This document shows, piece by piece, positions 26,509 through 36,816 of a stretch of 64,000 nucleotides of DNA. Below the pieces are notes generated by a model, which saw only the letters and a program-made list of their open reading frames with translations, was not told where the DNA came from and did no database searches. Source of the stretch: Amylibacter sp. (GTDB lineage: Bacteria; Pseudomonadota; Alphaproteobacteria; Rhodobacterales; Rhodobacteraceae). Position 1 is the first letter of the stretch; the number at the start of each line of letters is the position of its first letter. The DNA is taken from contig JAJFHZ010000008.1 of NCBI GenBank assembly GCA_021775355.1, positions 1-64,000 on the forward strand, given 5' to 3'. Both the position numbers and the translations under genes were made by a program.

Positions 26509-26948
26509 CACGCCCGCCCTTTGGTTTTGTGCTTGAATGAAAACGCACCTGTTGCCGTCGCGACCGGTTCGTCTTTCATTTCCCCTGCCCATGCAGTCAC
26601 CCGCACGAATGCCACGTTTCGGGTAACATGAAAACAATGGGACTCAGCCGATATGCGTTCTTCAGGTTTTGCAGGACGCATATAATCAATCCGCAAATCC
26701 AGCGTGACAGATGCGCCTGCGTTTTCAGGGTGCATAAACACGGATGCCCCACCACAACTATCCATCAGGGCCGATACCGCCCCACCATGGATCACCCCGG
26801 TCGCGGGATCGCCAATCAACCGCGCATCATATGGCATCGACATGACCGCGCGTGCATCCTCAAGCAAATCCATGCGCATACTCAATGCTTTACAATGCGG
26901 CAAAGCAGTAGCGAAATGTTGTGCCATATTTTTTGATGAATGCGTCAT
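26508..26948 (-). CDS. PaaI-type hotdog thioesterase
   Basis: About 146 aa with GDPATGVIHGGAVSALMDSCGG (~45-65), again the HGG motif with an Asp further on, and LDLRIDYMRPAKPEERISAES. It resembles phenylacetyl-CoA-type thioesterases. ATG at 26948 has an AGG upstream; an earlier start at 26993 lacks a site. It and the next gene probably act as separate or heteromeric hotdog subunits. Confidence 0.87.
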   Translation of the reverse strand: MTHSSKNMAQHFATALPHCKALSMRMDLLEDARAVMSMPYDARLIGDPATGVIHGGAVSALMDSCGGASVFMHPENAGASVTLDLRIDYMRPAKPEERISAESHCFHVTRNVAFVRVTAWAGEMKDEPVATATGAFSFKHKTKGRA

Positions 26949-27040
26949 ATAACCTCGGTAAATATAAATCGGGCGCGAACCCCACCTGACCACTATTTCC
27001 TTTGTCGAAATTTTCGCAAGCCCTAATTATCACTTATGAC

Positions 27041-27060
27041 GCTAACCGCTTATGGTAAGC
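27041..27060. promoter_or_regulatory. Imperfect inverted repeat upstream of first MerR gene
   Basis: GCTAACC and GGTAAGC flank six bases, with one mismatch, 62 bp before the MerR start. Size and spacing suit a MerR operator, but the role is inference. Confidence 0.35.
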
Positions 27061-27121
27061 ATCCTGTAAAACTTGAAAAATTATATAAATCCAATAAACT
27101 CCGTCCAATTATGGAGTTCTA

Positions 27122-27499
27122 ATGAACGATCAAGATAAACTGACACTCAAAGAAATGTGCGCAAAGTTCGATGTAACGCCGCGTACATTGCGTTATTATG
27201 AGTATATCGAGCTTCTTCAACCGGATAAACAGGGGCGTACGCGCCTGTTTGGCATCAAGGAAATCGCGCGTTTGGAATTGATCTTGCGGGGCCGCCGGTT
27301 TGGGTTTTCCTTAGAGGAAATTCGCCAATGGCTTGAACTTTACAATCAAGATCCAAACAATAAAACACAAATGGAAGCTTGGCTTGAACTGTCCGAAAAT
27401 CAGATCAAAGAGCTTGAATACAGAAAACTCCAACTTGAAGAAACAATTCAAGAACTAAATGACTTGCGCAAGCAGACAAAAACCATTCTAAACAAATGA
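27122..27499 (+). CDS. MerR family regulator 1
   Basis: A 125-aa protein. KEMCAKFDVTPRTLRYYEYIELL (~9-31) is the MerR winged helix and RGRRFGFSLEEIRQWLELYNQ (~56-76) the second half, followed by a dimerisation coiled coil (~85-125). No Cys-based metal site is present, so it is not a metal sensor of the classic type; it is closer to LiuR-like regulators. The next gene is a paralogue with about the same length. Confidence 0.9.
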   Translation: MNDQDKLTLKEMCAKFDVTPRTLRYYEYIELLQPDKQGRTRLFGIKEIARLELILRGRRFGFSLEEIRQWLELYNQDPNNKTQMEAWLELSENQIKELEYRKLQLEETIQELNDLRKQTKTILNK

Positions 27500-27590
27500 C
27501 GTGACGTAAATGGGAATAGCCCTGCGCAACTTCTTGATGGGGCAATCTAACTTACATAGATATCTGCCATCAATAAACGGATAGCCAATA

Positions 27591-27989
27591 ATGGATGCAG
27601 TAATAACAATTCGCCAAATGTGCGATTTATTTCAAGTCACCGCACGAACGCTGCGTTTCTATGAAGATAAAGAACTGATCACACCAATCCGTGAGGGTCA
27701 GAAACGGCTTTATACCAAGCGCGAACAGGCGCGGGTAAAACTGATCTTGCGCGGCAAGCGTTTTGGATTTTCACTGGAACAAATCCGCGAATTGCTGGAT
27801 CTTTATTATCTGGGCGATCAGCAAAAAACTCAAATCCAACGCACCTATGATCTGGCCCAACTACGCCTTACTGAAATGGTATCGCAACGTGCGGAGCTTG
27901 ATGAAGCGATTGTCGAGCTGAAAGAGCGCCTACAAGCAGGCGCCGAATGGCTTGAAAAATCAGAAGATCGACAAAGTCTGAAAGCCTAA
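27591..27989 (+). CDS. MerR family regulator 2
   Basis: A 132-aa paralogue of the preceding gene, sharing RQMCDLFQVTARTLRFYEDKELI, RGKRFGFSLEQIRELLDLYY and a C-terminal coiled coil. Conserved Cys clusters are absent. It lies 91 bp after MerR 1 and ends three bases from the convergent sulfotransferase gene. In Rhodobacterales such tandems are often near fatty or branched-chain acyl-CoA genes, which would fit the adjacent thioesterases; here that is inference. Confidence 0.9.
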   Translation: MDAVITIRQMCDLFQVTARTLRFYEDKELITPIREGQKRLYTKREQARVKLILRGKRFGFSLEQIRELLDLYYLGDQQKTQIQRTYDLAQLRLTEMVSQRAELDEAIVELKERLQAGAEWLEKSEDRQSLKA

Positions 27990-27991
27990 GT

Positions 27992-28639
27992 TTAAAACCT
28001 GTATTCAAATCTTTCGATATCGTCTGCGAATGCTGCATGTACGATATTCCGACTATCTACATCATAATAATCCGCATAATCACTATCCCTTTCGGATCGA
28101 TTATCATGCGGTAAATCTGCAAGTTTGATGCCCAGATTTCCCCCAAGTCGACCTACATCTTCAGGCAAATGTTCCATCCGCAGGTACATATCACACCGCT
28201 CAATTCCATCCCGATCAGATACGTAATTTCGCGCTGCATCATTACGCAGACTGCGTTGAATGGCAGGATCAGCCAGAAAATCCGTAAAGCTGTTGTTCTT
28301 AGCAATTTCAACGGCAGGATGATCGAATTTCTGCATCTTGAGCCAATGATAATACGACACTACCCTGTCCCACGGGTTTCGTACAATCGTGAACACAAGA
28401 TAACGTTCGATCTGTTCTTGCGTGACCAATCCGTAGATGTCCGTCAAGCGTGCGTGTTTCCACAAACGGCCCGACACTTGTGCATTCTTGATACGTTTGC
28501 GTCTATTTTTGGCTTTGGGTGTATCACCGATCAAAATATCATCCTTCATCGCCTTGGCTTCCAATGCCAGACTTAAAGATGTGCCGCCCGTTTTCGGGAT
28601 GTGGACAAAGATAAATTTGCGGCCATGCGATATGATCAT
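27992..28639 (-). CDS. Sulfotransferase family 2 protein
   Basis: A 215-aa cytoplasmic P-loop protein. FVHIPKTGGTSLSLAL (residues 11-26) is the PAPS 5'-phosphosulfate loop, and FTIVRNPWDRVVSYYHWL (near 83-100) is the 3'-phosphate segment, both well formed. It would transfer sulfate to a sugar or lipid. The acceptor is unknown; no polysaccharide cluster is adjacent. It is convergent with MerR 2. Confidence 0.85.
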   Translation of the reverse strand: MIISHGRKFIFVHIPKTGGTSLSLALEAKAMKDDILIGDTPKAKNRRKRIKNAQVSGRLWKHARLTDIYGLVTQEQIERYLVFTIVRNPWDRVVSYYHWLKMQKFDHPAVEIAKNNSFTDFLADPAIQRSLRNDAARNYVSDRDGIERCDMYLRMEHLPEDVGRLGGNLGIKLADLPHDNRSERDSDYADYYDVDSRNIVHAAFADDIERFEYRF

Positions 28640-28757
28640 GTCCCGAAACTAGCGTGCAAACTGTACAGGCTCAACCACCGACTTAAAGCTGGTTAGACAT
28701 CATATTTCAGGTTATAGTGCTTCACAACAATAAGACCGCAAAAGGTCAAACAGGTAA

Positions 28758-29756
28758 ATGACTGCATTAGATAAATTCGAACGGCTGGAAAGCCTTGGAC
28801 TTTGGAAGGAAAGTGAAACCTCTCAAAAGAAAGAGGTTATTGTGTCTTTTGGCAAGGCTAGCCTTGTGCTGTCAGATAACAAAGACACACCCCTGACCCA
28901 TTGGGCACTTGGCGCAGTGGAAATACGTGTCACAGACAATGAACGGGTGATATATGCACCCGATAAAAATGGGTTTGAAACACTAGAGATCGCTGATCCC
29001 ACAATGAACCGCGCAATCACGAAAGTGCGCAAATCCATTCGTAAACCGAAATCACATCGTGGCCGCATTCGCCTATTTTCAACAATATTGACCGCAACTT
29101 GCCTGTGCCTTTTGGCAGCTTTCTGGTTCCCGAATGCCTTGACCGACTACACCACGCAGATCGTCAGCAATGCCAAAGCCCGTGAAATCGGCGCGCGCTT
29201 GATGCCCCATATCAATCAATATGCAGGGCAACCTTGCCAGACATCAAACACTGATCCTGTGATCCGCAAACTGGAAAACCGCCTGATTGAAACAAGCGGC
29301 AATACCTTGTTCATTGCCGATCTTGGTGCACGTTATTCCACCCACCTTCCAGGTGGGATCATCCTGACAAACCGTGTCTTGCTTGAAGACTTTACGGGCC
29401 CGGAGGTTTTAGCGGGCTTCGTATTGATGGAACGCACGCTGCAAGATCACGACCCTGCTTTGCACGCTTTATTTGCAGAGGCAGGCCCGATTGCCACACT
29501 ATCTTTTCTAGTTACAGGAAATATCAGCGATGCAACTTTAAGCACTTTTGCCAAAAACCAGATGACGAAACCATTGGCTTTACCGGACACGCAGACGTTG
29601 CTTGCATTATTTAAGACTGTTGATATTTCGAGCACACCGTTTGCCAATGCGCTTAACAATCAGGAATTGGCAGCAGATGATCCCATCAAAGGGCCGTTTA
29701 AACCCATTTTAACCGACCCGGAATGGCTGATCTTGCAATCAATTTGCGAAGGTTAA
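28758..29756 (+). CDS. Membrane protein with degenerate M48-peptidase-like domain
   Basis: A 332-aa protein. Residues ~1-95 are a cytoplasmic soluble part, ~106-125 a single membrane helix (ILTATCLCLLAAFWF), and ~140-332 is a periplasmic region with LPGGIILTNRVLLEDFTGPEVLAGFVLMERTL. This parallels the M48 family's LPGG-I-x-V-x-x-G-L-L ... E-L-x-x-V-L-x-H-E-x-x-H, but the HExxH zinc motif reads MERTL, so catalysis by zinc is lost. It may be a binding or regulatory remnant. I cannot name a family. It is cotranscribed with nothing and converges on lolD. Confidence 0.65.
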   Translation: MTALDKFERLESLGLWKESETSQKKEVIVSFGKASLVLSDNKDTPLTHWALGAVEIRVTDNERVIYAPDKNGFETLEIADPTMNRAITKVRKSIRKPKSHRGRIRLFSTILTATCLCLLAAFWFPNALTDYTTQIVSNAKAREIGARLMPHINQYAGQPCQTSNTDPVIRKLENRLIETSGNTLFIADLGARYSTHLPGGIILTNRVLLEDFTGPEVLAGFVLMERTLQDHDPALHALFAEAGPIATLSFLVTGNISDATLSTFAKNQMTKPLALPDTQTLLALFKTVDISSTPFANALNNQELAADDPIKGPFKPILTDPEWLILQSICEG

Positions 29757-29767
29757 AACCAACCTGT

Positions 29768-30448
29768 CTATACATCCACCAGTTTGCCGGCTTCTAGCCG
29801 TACAATGCGGTCCATCCGTTTGGCCAGATCCAGATTATGGGTGGCAATCAGGGCGGACAGGCCCGTTTCACGCACCAGTTCCATCAAGGCATCAAACACT
29901 GTATCTGATGTGGCAGGGTCAAGATTACCTGTCGGTTCATCCGCCAACAGCAGCTTTGGCGCATTGGCCAGTGCCCGGCAAAACGCAACCCGCTGTTGTT
30001 CACCACCCGACAATTCCCCCGGGCGGTGGGTCATACGATCTTTCAGGCCGATTTTGCCCAGCAACATCTGTGCCCGTTCATGCGCATCCGCCTTTGACAC
30101 ACCGTTGGCCAGTTGCGGCAACACCACGTTTTCCGCAGCCGTGAATTCCTGCAACAAGTGATGAAACTGGTAGATAAATCCAACATCCTGACGGCGCGTG
30201 CGTGTGCGCCGCCGATCCGATTTTCCCGTTTGATCTTGTCCAGAAACCGCCACCTGACCACTATCGGGCGTATCCAGCAGGCCCGCGATATGCAGTAATG
30301 TGGATTTACCCGCGCCGGAAGGTGCAACCAAGGCGACAACTTCACCCGCTTTGATGGTGATGTTTGCATCCGACAACACAACCACTTCGTTTGGCTTGTC
30401 CGGATTATATGCCTTTGAAATACCCTTCAGGCTTAATACATCACTCAT
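29768..30448 (-). CDS. lolD: Lipoprotein-releasing ABC transporter ATPase
   Basis: A 226-aa ATPase of the LolCDE complex that extracts lipoproteins from the inner membrane. Walker A is [12 protein letters not shown] (~39-50), the signature [10 protein letters not shown] (~144), and Walker [10 protein letters not shown] (~165). The gene overlaps lolC by eight bases. Confidence 0.93.
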   Translation of the reverse strand: MSDVLSLKGISKAYNPDKPNEVVVLSDANITIKAGEVVALVAPSGAGKSTLLHIAGLLDTPDSGQVAVSGQDQTGKSDRRRTRTRRQDVGFIYQFHHLLQEFTAAENVVLPQLANGVSKADAHERAQMLLGKIGLKDRMTHRPGELSGGEQQRVAFCRALANAPKLLLADEPTGNLDPATSDTVFDALMELVRETGLSALIATHNLDLAKRMDRIVRLEAGKLVDV

Positions 30449-31730
30449 TGCGCAACGCCTCGACAGGGTTCAGGCGCGCCGCACGGCGTGCCGGAAAGAT
30501 TGTGACCGTAAAAGACAGGAACAGCGATAAGGCTACCGCTTTCAAAACATCACCCAAGACCAGTTTGGCAGGCAAATTGGATAAAAGCCGCGTTTCCGGG
30601 TCCCACACCCCGCCACCTGCAATAGTATTTACAAGATCGAAAATCGGATCGATATAGATCGCAAACAGGCAGCCCAAGATCACGCCGATTATAGTGCCAA
30701 CCACACCAATGGATGCCCCGCAAATAAAGAACACCCGCAAAACCGAGCCTTCGGTCAACCCCATCGTACGTAAAATACCTACATCGCGGGTTTTGTTCTT
30801 GACCAACATAATCAACCCCGAAACGATGTTCATCGTTGCCAATAAAACCAGAACCGACAAGATCACAAACATGATATTGTCCTCCATCTGCAAGGCATTC
30901 AGGAACGCACCGCTGGATTGCAACCATGTCCATGTCAGGCTGCGCGGGCCGGCCGCCAACATTAAATCACCGGCAATATCATTCACACGATCAGGGTCTG
31001 CCACCATCACCTCAAACTCATCGACCTGCCCTTCGCGGTTAAAGAATGATTGGGCTTCAGCCAGCGGCATATAAAGCCGCGTACTATCAATATCATAACG
31101 ACCTACCTGAAAAATATAGACCACGTCATAGCTGTTTACGCGTGGACTGGTCCCAAAGGCGGTTTTCACGCCGTCGGGCGAAATCAGGGTAATCCTGTCG
31201 CCAATGCCCACTCCCAATGCGCGCGCAACGCCTGTGCCTATTGCCACACCATTATCGAAATCACCTATTGCACCATATGCTTCCTCTGGCTCGGCAATCA
31301 GGGTCAGGGTTTTCAAATCCTCCAGTGTTTCACCAAATACTTGAACCCCGGTATTTGCCCCGTTACCAGAGGCCATCACTTGTGATTTAACAATTGCTGC
31401 GACACGCACAACGCCAGCCACTTTTTTGATCTTTTCCGCTTTGGCTTCATAATCCGTAAACGTGCGCACCGTCACCCCTTGGGGGTCAACATGCGGCGAT
31501 ACATAGACCGAACTGTGCGCATTCGCGCCCAATATCGTATTAGTGAACTCAATTCGAAAGCCGGAACGCACGGCCAGTGTTGCAATCAGCGCAAACACCG
31601 CCAAAGCAATACCGATCAGCGAAATCCATGTCATAACACTAACACCACCTTCGCGGCGTTTGGCCTTGATGTAACGCCACGCGATCATCCACTCAAAGGC
31701 GGCAAAAGGTTTTGTTGTTCGATTGCTCAT
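30441..31730 (-). CDS. lolC: Lipoprotein-releasing ABC transporter permease
   Basis: A 429-aa inner-membrane protein of the LolC/LolE family. The N-terminus [47 protein letters not shown] is split across a cytoplasmic lead and helix 1, followed by a large periplasmic domain (~60-270) and three C-terminal helices ending in [13 protein letters not shown]. Alphaproteobacteria have one fused-function homodimer gene (LolF-type) rather than separate lolC and lolE; only one permease is present here. It overlaps lolD. Confidence 0.92.
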   Translation of the reverse strand: MSNRTTKPFAAFEWMIAWRYIKAKRREGGVSVMTWISLIGIALAVFALIATLAVRSGFRIEFTNTILGANAHSSVYVSPHVDPQGVTVRTFTDYEAKAEKIKKVAGVVRVAAIVKSQVMASGNGANTGVQVFGETLEDLKTLTLIAEPEEAYGAIGDFDNGVAIGTGVARALGVGIGDRITLISPDGVKTAFGTSPRVNSYDVVYIFQVGRYDIDSTRLYMPLAEAQSFFNREGQVDEFEVMVADPDRVNDIAGDLMLAAGPRSLTWTWLQSSGAFLNALQMEDNIMFVILSVLVLLATMNIVSGLIMLVKNKTRDVGILRTMGLTEGSVLRVFFICGASIGVVGTIIGVILGCLFAIYIDPIFDLVNTIAGGGVWDPETRLLSNLPAKLVLGDVLKAVALSLFLSFTVTIFPARRAARLNPVEALRNE

Positions 31731-31753
31731 GCTTCAACCTGTCTTCGGGTATA

Positions 31754-33091
31754 TTATACCCCAGCGTATATTTCCGTCAGTCTTTCCAACGCCTGTTCCG
31801 GCGGCAGCTCTTCACTTATACCTGTCTTGCGCGATGTCAATTCAACCACCCCGTTTTTCAAACCGCGCGGCCCTACGGTAATGCGCCACGGAATACCGAT
31901 CAAATCCATCGTCGCAAACTTGCCGCCTGCACGTTCCTTGCGATCATCATAAATCGGATCAAGACCAAGTGCGGTGGCGGATTTATACAAAGCTTCACAA
32001 GCTGCATCCGCTTCATCGTCACCTTGTTTCAGGTTCACAATTCCTACCCCGAACGGCGTGACCCCTTCGGGCCAGATAATTCCGTTGTCATCATGGCTGG
32101 CTTCGATAATAGCCCCGATCAGGCGTGAAACGCCGATACCATGTGACCCCATATGAACCGGCACTTGTTTACCTTCGGAATTTACCACTTGTGCATTCAT
32201 TGCATCCGAATATTTGGTGCCAAAGTAAAAAATCTGCCCCACTTCGATGCCGCGTGAAACTTTGCGGCGCACTTCGGGTACTTCATTAAATAGTGCCTCA
32301 TCATGGGTTTCATCCGTACGGGCATAAGGTGCCGTCCATTCTTTCATAATACCCGCACACTGATCCCAGCTATCATAATCGACTTCGCGATCACCTAGCG
32401 TCAAATCAAGGATTTCACTGTCGTAGAACACTTCACTTTCGCCCGTATCAGCCAACACCAGAAATTCGTGCGTATCATCCCCGCCGATGGGGCCACTGTC
32501 GGCACGCATAGGAATGGCCTGCAATCCCATACGTTCATAGGTGCGCAAATAGCTGACAAGATGGCGGTTATACGCATGCATCGCGGCAGGTTTATCGATG
32601 TCGAAGTTATACCCATCCTTCATAAAAAATTCACGACCTCGCATCACACCAAAGCGCGGACGGCGTTCGTCGCGAAATTTCCACTGGATATGATATAGCG
32701 TCAACGGCAGGTCTTTGTAAGATTGCACATGAGAGCGGAAAATATCCGTGATCAACTCTTCGTTCGTAGGGCCGTACAACATGTCATGCCCGTGACGATC
32801 CTTGATGCGCAGCATCTCTTCACCGTAGTCATCATAACGTCCACTTTCCCGCCAAAGATCGGCCGATTGCAGTGTTGGCATCAGCATCGGATTATGGCCG
32901 GCACGGATTTGTTCCTCATGCACGATATTTTCAAGTTTGCGCAAAACCTTGAACCCCATCGGCAACCACGAATAAATACCGGAGGCGGCCTGTTTGATCA
33001 TTCCCGCACGCAACATCAACCGGTGACTGACAATCTGCGCATCCGCAGGGTTTTCTTTCAGGATGGGCAAAAAGTAACGTGACATACGCAT
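31754..33091 (-). CDS. proS: Prolyl-tRNA synthetase (short alphaproteobacterial type)
   Basis: A 445-aa class II synthetase. It lacks the large editing insertion of the E. coli form, which marks the alphaproteobacterial type. Seen are [25 protein letters not shown] for motif 1, [49 protein letters not shown] for motif 2, and [20 protein letters not shown] for motif 3. The C-terminal anticodon domain is ~350-445. The stop lies 23 bp before the lolC start, so the three genes may form one operon. Confidence 0.97.
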   Translation of the reverse strand: MRMSRYFLPILKENPADAQIVSHRLMLRAGMIKQAASGIYSWLPMGFKVLRKLENIVHEEQIRAGHNPMLMPTLQSADLWRESGRYDDYGEEMLRIKDRHGHDMLYGPTNEELITDIFRSHVQSYKDLPLTLYHIQWKFRDERRPRFGVMRGREFFMKDGYNFDIDKPAAMHAYNRHLVSYLRTYERMGLQAIPMRADSGPIGGDDTHEFLVLADTGESEVFYDSEILDLTLGDREVDYDSWDQCAGIMKEWTAPYARTDETHDEALFNEVPEVRRKVSRGIEVGQIFYFGTKYSDAMNAQVVNSEGKQVPVHMGSHGIGVSRLIGAIIEASHDDNGIIWPEGVTPFGVGIVNLKQGDDEADAACEALYKSATALGLDPIYDDRKERAGGKFATMDLIGIPWRITVGPRGLKNGVVELTSRKTGISEELPPEQALERLTEIYAGV

Positions 33092-33186
33092 GGGTACGGA
33101 ACTCCGATCTCGGGTTTTAATTCTTCAGACATCTCTATGGGAATTATGTACGAAGGGCAATTATGAAACGAGGGGGCATCCACCCA

Positions 33187-34656
33187 TTATTCCACCCGCA
33201 TTTTCGCTGATTTGCCCAGTGCTTTGGCCAGTGCCGCAAGGCGTTGTTCGACCACTTCGCCCATCAGCCCCGCACTTTGCTCATCAAGCACCAGTTCCAA
33301 CTGATCACCTTTTATACGCAACTGGCCCATATGGGCTACATCGGGGCCACCTAGCATAGCACCAAGCCGCATCACACGGCCCAAAACTTCGGCCTGCGCC
33401 TGATCATGATCAGCCAAAAGGATATTCAGTTCATCCAGTTTATCAATCTGAGGTTTATTTTTATACCGATGGATCAATGCCACTGCCAGAAAAATGCGTT
33501 CTTGATGATCCAGCCCCACCAGATTGGCGCGTGTTGCATAGTCAAAACTGACTTCTGCACGGTAGTTTGGGTGTGCTTGCCATGTAACATCGTGTAGTAG
33601 ACAAGCTGCCCAAATTAAACGTTTGCGGTCATCACTTTCTGAAGCAAACAATGGTAACACCCATGCGTATAAAGTCGTACCAAATTCCTTGAAACGCGCG
33701 TTAGAACGTTCAAAAAACTGGCAGGCTTCAATCAATGGATCGCGCCGCTGAATGCGCGGCTGCATTTTTTCGTATAAAACGCCTTCACGGATTCCAAAGG
33801 ATGAAAACACGATTTGCTTGGGTTTTATTTTATCAAGCAGCCCCAATAAGACCTGTGCGACCATCGGCACATAGGCCAAACGGTCTGACGCCACCGCATC
33901 CATGGCTTCAATCTGGCCCGACTTAGCGCTGAGTATCCAATGTAAAAGCCCTTTGAAATCAGCCGCCGACATACCGTATTCATTCAAAACATCCAGCGGA
34001 TAGGCCTTTAGTGCCATATCAAGGTTAGCTATGGCACGGATTGTACCACCAATCAAATACAAGGTATCCTGAGTTTCGAAATCAACCGTTAATTCCGCCA
34101 ACTGCCCCTCTATTTCAGTAGCAAGAGCTGCCTCGTCACCTGCGAGTTTCTGTAATTGCAAGGGACCTAGGTTGGATGTTTTTGACACTTTGACAGCCCC
34201 GCCACCAATCTGCGCCAGTTCCATTGAAGAACCGCCCATATCGCAAACCAAACCACTGGCATACGGGCGGCAAAAGAATATGCCTTGCGCAGATAAAGCG
34301 CCTTCTTCTTCGCCCGTGACGATACGTAGACTAAGGTTTGTTTCCAGCAAAACATCATCACAAAAATCTGCGCCATCTTTTGCATTTCGAACCGCCGCCG
34401 TGGCCACCGTATGAATTTGGGCAGCCCCCATGCGCTCGGCAATTCCCACAAACCGCCTGATGGCGGCAAGCGCACGTTTACGCCCACCGGGGTGCAAAAC
34501 ACCGCTGGTCGCCAAGTCGCGCCCCAAACCGCAAACCACTTTTTCATTGAAAAACTGCAAAGGCGCGCGTTTCGTACCAAAGTAGACAACCAAACGTACC
34601 GAGTTTGACCCTACATCAATTACGGCCGTTTTTTCAGGCTCAACTATCATAGTCAT
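33187..34656 (-). CDS. ppx: Exopolyphosphatase/pppGpp phosphohydrolase family
   Basis: About 489 aa in the ASKHA fold. TAVIDVGSNSVRLVVYFG opens the first phosphate loop, GEEEGALSAQG follows, and VCDMGGSSMEL is the second. The HD-like C-terminal region has LIWAACLLHDVTW near 330. It degrades polyphosphate. The ATG at 34656 lies 17 bases inside the end of ppk1, and starts upstream would overlap more. With ppk1 it sets polyphosphate level. Confidence 0.92.
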   Translation of the reverse strand: MTMIVEPEKTAVIDVGSNSVRLVVYFGTKRAPLQFFNEKVVCGLGRDLATSGVLHPGGRKRALAAIRRFVGIAERMGAAQIHTVATAAVRNAKDGADFCDDVLLETNLSLRIVTGEEEGALSAQGIFFCRPYASGLVCDMGGSSMELAQIGGGAVKVSKTSNLGPLQLQKLAGDEAALATEIEGQLAELTVDFETQDTLYLIGGTIRAIANLDMALKAYPLDVLNEYGMSAADFKGLLHWILSAKSGQIEAMDAVASDRLAYVPMVAQVLLGLLDKIKPKQIVFSSFGIREGVLYEKMQPRIQRRDPLIEACQFFERSNARFKEFGTTLYAWVLPLFASESDDRKRLIWAACLLHDVTWQAHPNYRAEVSFDYATRANLVGLDHQERIFLAVALIHRYKNKPQIDKLDELNILLADHDQAQAEVLGRVMRLGAMLGGPDVAHMGQLRIKGDQLELVLDEQSAGLMGEVVEQRLAALAKALGKSAKMRVE

Positions 34657-36808
34657 GCGCCAGTTCAGGCACGTCCTTGGCCCCGACAGAACCGCGCCCT
34701 GAAAGCGACGGATGTTCCATAAAGAAGCGATGGCAGTCAAACTGCCGCTTACCGCCTGCCGTGTTCTTCAGATACGTGCCATCCGCTTGCAGCACCCATG
34801 AATTGCTTTGGTCTGCCAGATTAGCAGCCATGATCTGGCTCATAATTTGGGCGTGAACCGTTTTATTGGTAATCTCGGCCATAGTTTCAATCCGTTTATC
34901 CATATTGCGGTACATCCAGTCAGCAGAGGTCATAAACACCCTTGCCTTGGCTGATGGCAAGCCGAACCCGTTACCAAAACAAACAATCCGCGCATGTTCC
35001 AGATAACGCCCGACGATGGATTTTACCCGTATATTTTCCGACAAGCCCTTGATCCCTGGCCGTAGCGCACATATTCCGCGCACTACCAGGTCTATTTTAA
35101 CACCTGCTTGCGATGCGGCGTAAAGCGCATCGATAATTTGATCTTCGACAAGGGAATTCATCTTGGCCCAAATCTGACCTTCGGCACCGAATGTCGCTTC
35201 CCGTTCAATCCGCCTAATCAGTTTCGATTTCAAAGTATTCGGCGCAATTGCCAGGTTTTCAAGGCCCCGCGGGTCAATTCCGCCAGACACATAATTGAAA
35301 AACTTGGTTGCATCGCGCGCGATGGACTTGCTGCAAGTAAACAGGGATAAATCAGTATAAATCTTTGCGTTCAATGGGTGATAATTGCCCGTACCAATAT
35401 GATTATAAGCAATTAAATCATCACCCTCTTGGCGTAAAACAGTGGATGCTTTTGCATGTGTCTTCAAATGTGGCACGCCGTAAACCACCTGCACGCCGGC
35501 CTGTTCCAAAAGCTGTGACTGCCGAATATTTGCAGCCTCGTCAAAGCGGGCTCTTAATTCCACCATCGCGGTCACGTTTTTGCCCGCCCGTGCAGCCTCT
35601 ATCAAAGCTTCCACAATCGGCGATTCGAAAGATGTACGATACACGGTTTGTTTAATCGCCAAAACATATGGGTCACGCGCTGCTTGCCGCAAAAAATCGA
35701 TCACGATGTCAAAAGATTCATAAGGATGGTGCAACAGCATGTCTTTTTGCCGGATCGCAGCAAAAATATCGCCGCCAAAATCACGTACCCGTTCAGGCTG
35801 GCGTGGGCGATATTCTGGCCATAAGAGATCAGGATGGCGTTTTGTAATGATGTCCGTGTAATCTGCCAAATTCAAAATACCGCTGACAGTGACCACGTCA
35901 TCTTTATCTATATCACAACCAATTTGTATCGCCTTACACAGTTTTGAAGCACTACAATCGGACATAAACAAGCGAATGGCCGCACCACGGGATCTTTGCT
36001 GCAATGCGGTTTCAAATTCGCCAAACAAGTCATCCGCATCTTCATGGATTTCGATATTGCTGTCGCGCAACAGACGAAAGGTACATTTTCCTAAAATCTC
36101 ACATTTCGGGAACAGCATTTCCAGAAACATATCCAGAATATCTTCAATTAGAATGAAGCGGGTCTTGCCATCCACAAACGGCTCTAGTTCATAGGCTGCT
36201 TTGACGTGGATGGGTACAGGCAGCAGCACATCCATCGGCTCGGTCTCTTTGGGACGCATTAAGCGATATGCCATCGTCAGCGTGGCATTGGGTATAAACG
36301 GATATGGGTGCTTTGCATCAACCCGCATGGGCCGCAACAAGGGCAGCACACTATCCAGATATTTTTGCTCCAGCCAATCACGCTCTTCATCTGATAGATC
36401 ATCAGGCATAACCCGTTCGATACAATTTTCTGCCATCGCCGTGCTTAACGTGTTCCAACATGTTTGCTGGCGCTGCATCATCGCGTCAATCACAACGGCC
36501 ATTTCTGCCAGTTGTTGTTCAGCCGTGCGTCCGTCAAGCGTACGTTCAAAATTTTCCGCCCGCACAAGGCGCTCAAGGCCCGCGACACGCACGACAAAAA
36601 ACTCGTCCAGATTTTTTGCTGAAATCGTTAGCATCCGCAATCGCTCGAACAGCGGAACTTTCGGATCTTCGGCAACTTCAAGAACCCGCATGTTAAATTC
36701 AAGCCACGACAACTCACGATTAAAAAACCGCTCTGGCCCCTCGTTACCGTCAAGACTTAGCAATGGTGCAGGCTGTGACCCATCATTTAAAAAATCCGTA
36801 TTTATCAT
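34640..36808 (-). CDS. ppk1: Polyphosphate kinase 1
   Basis: A 722-aa enzyme that makes polyphosphate from ATP. N-terminal FFNRELSWLEFNMRVLEVAED (~27-47), a middle domain, and two PLD-like C-terminal domains, with the phosphorylated His in VPHLKTHAKAST (~440) and a second His/Arg set later. Length is normal. It is upstream of and overlaps ppx, and follows the hdaA gene by eight bases. Confidence 0.96.
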   Translation of the reverse strand: MINTDFLNDGSQPAPLLSLDGNEGPERFFNRELSWLEFNMRVLEVAEDPKVPLFERLRMLTISAKNLDEFFVVRVAGLERLVRAENFERTLDGRTAEQQLAEMAVVIDAMMQRQQTCWNTLSTAMAENCIERVMPDDLSDEERDWLEQKYLDSVLPLLRPMRVDAKHPYPFIPNATLTMAYRLMRPKETEPMDVLLPVPIHVKAAYELEPFVDGKTRFILIEDILDMFLEMLFPKCEILGKCTFRLLRDSNIEIHEDADDLFGEFETALQQRSRGAAIRLFMSDCSASKLCKAIQIGCDIDKDDVVTVSGILNLADYTDIITKRHPDLLWPEYRPRQPERVRDFGGDIFAAIRQKDMLLHHPYESFDIVIDFLRQAARDPYVLAIKQTVYRTSFESPIVEALIEAARAGKNVTAMVELRARFDEAANIRQSQLLEQAGVQVVYGVPHLKTHAKASTVLRQEGDDLIAYNHIGTGNYHPLNAKIYTDLSLFTCSKSIARDATKFFNYVSGGIDPRGLENLAIAPNTLKSKLIRRIEREATFGAEGQIWAKMNSLVEDQIIDALYAASQAGVKIDLVVRGICALRPGIKGLSENIRVKSIVGRYLEHARIVCFGNGFGLPSAKARVFMTSADWMYRNMDKRIETMAEITNKTVHAQIMSQIMAANLADQSNSWVLQADGTYLKNTAGGKRQFDCHRFFMEHPSLSGRGSVGAKDVPELAHDYDS

Positions 36809-36816
36809 CCCGTCAC

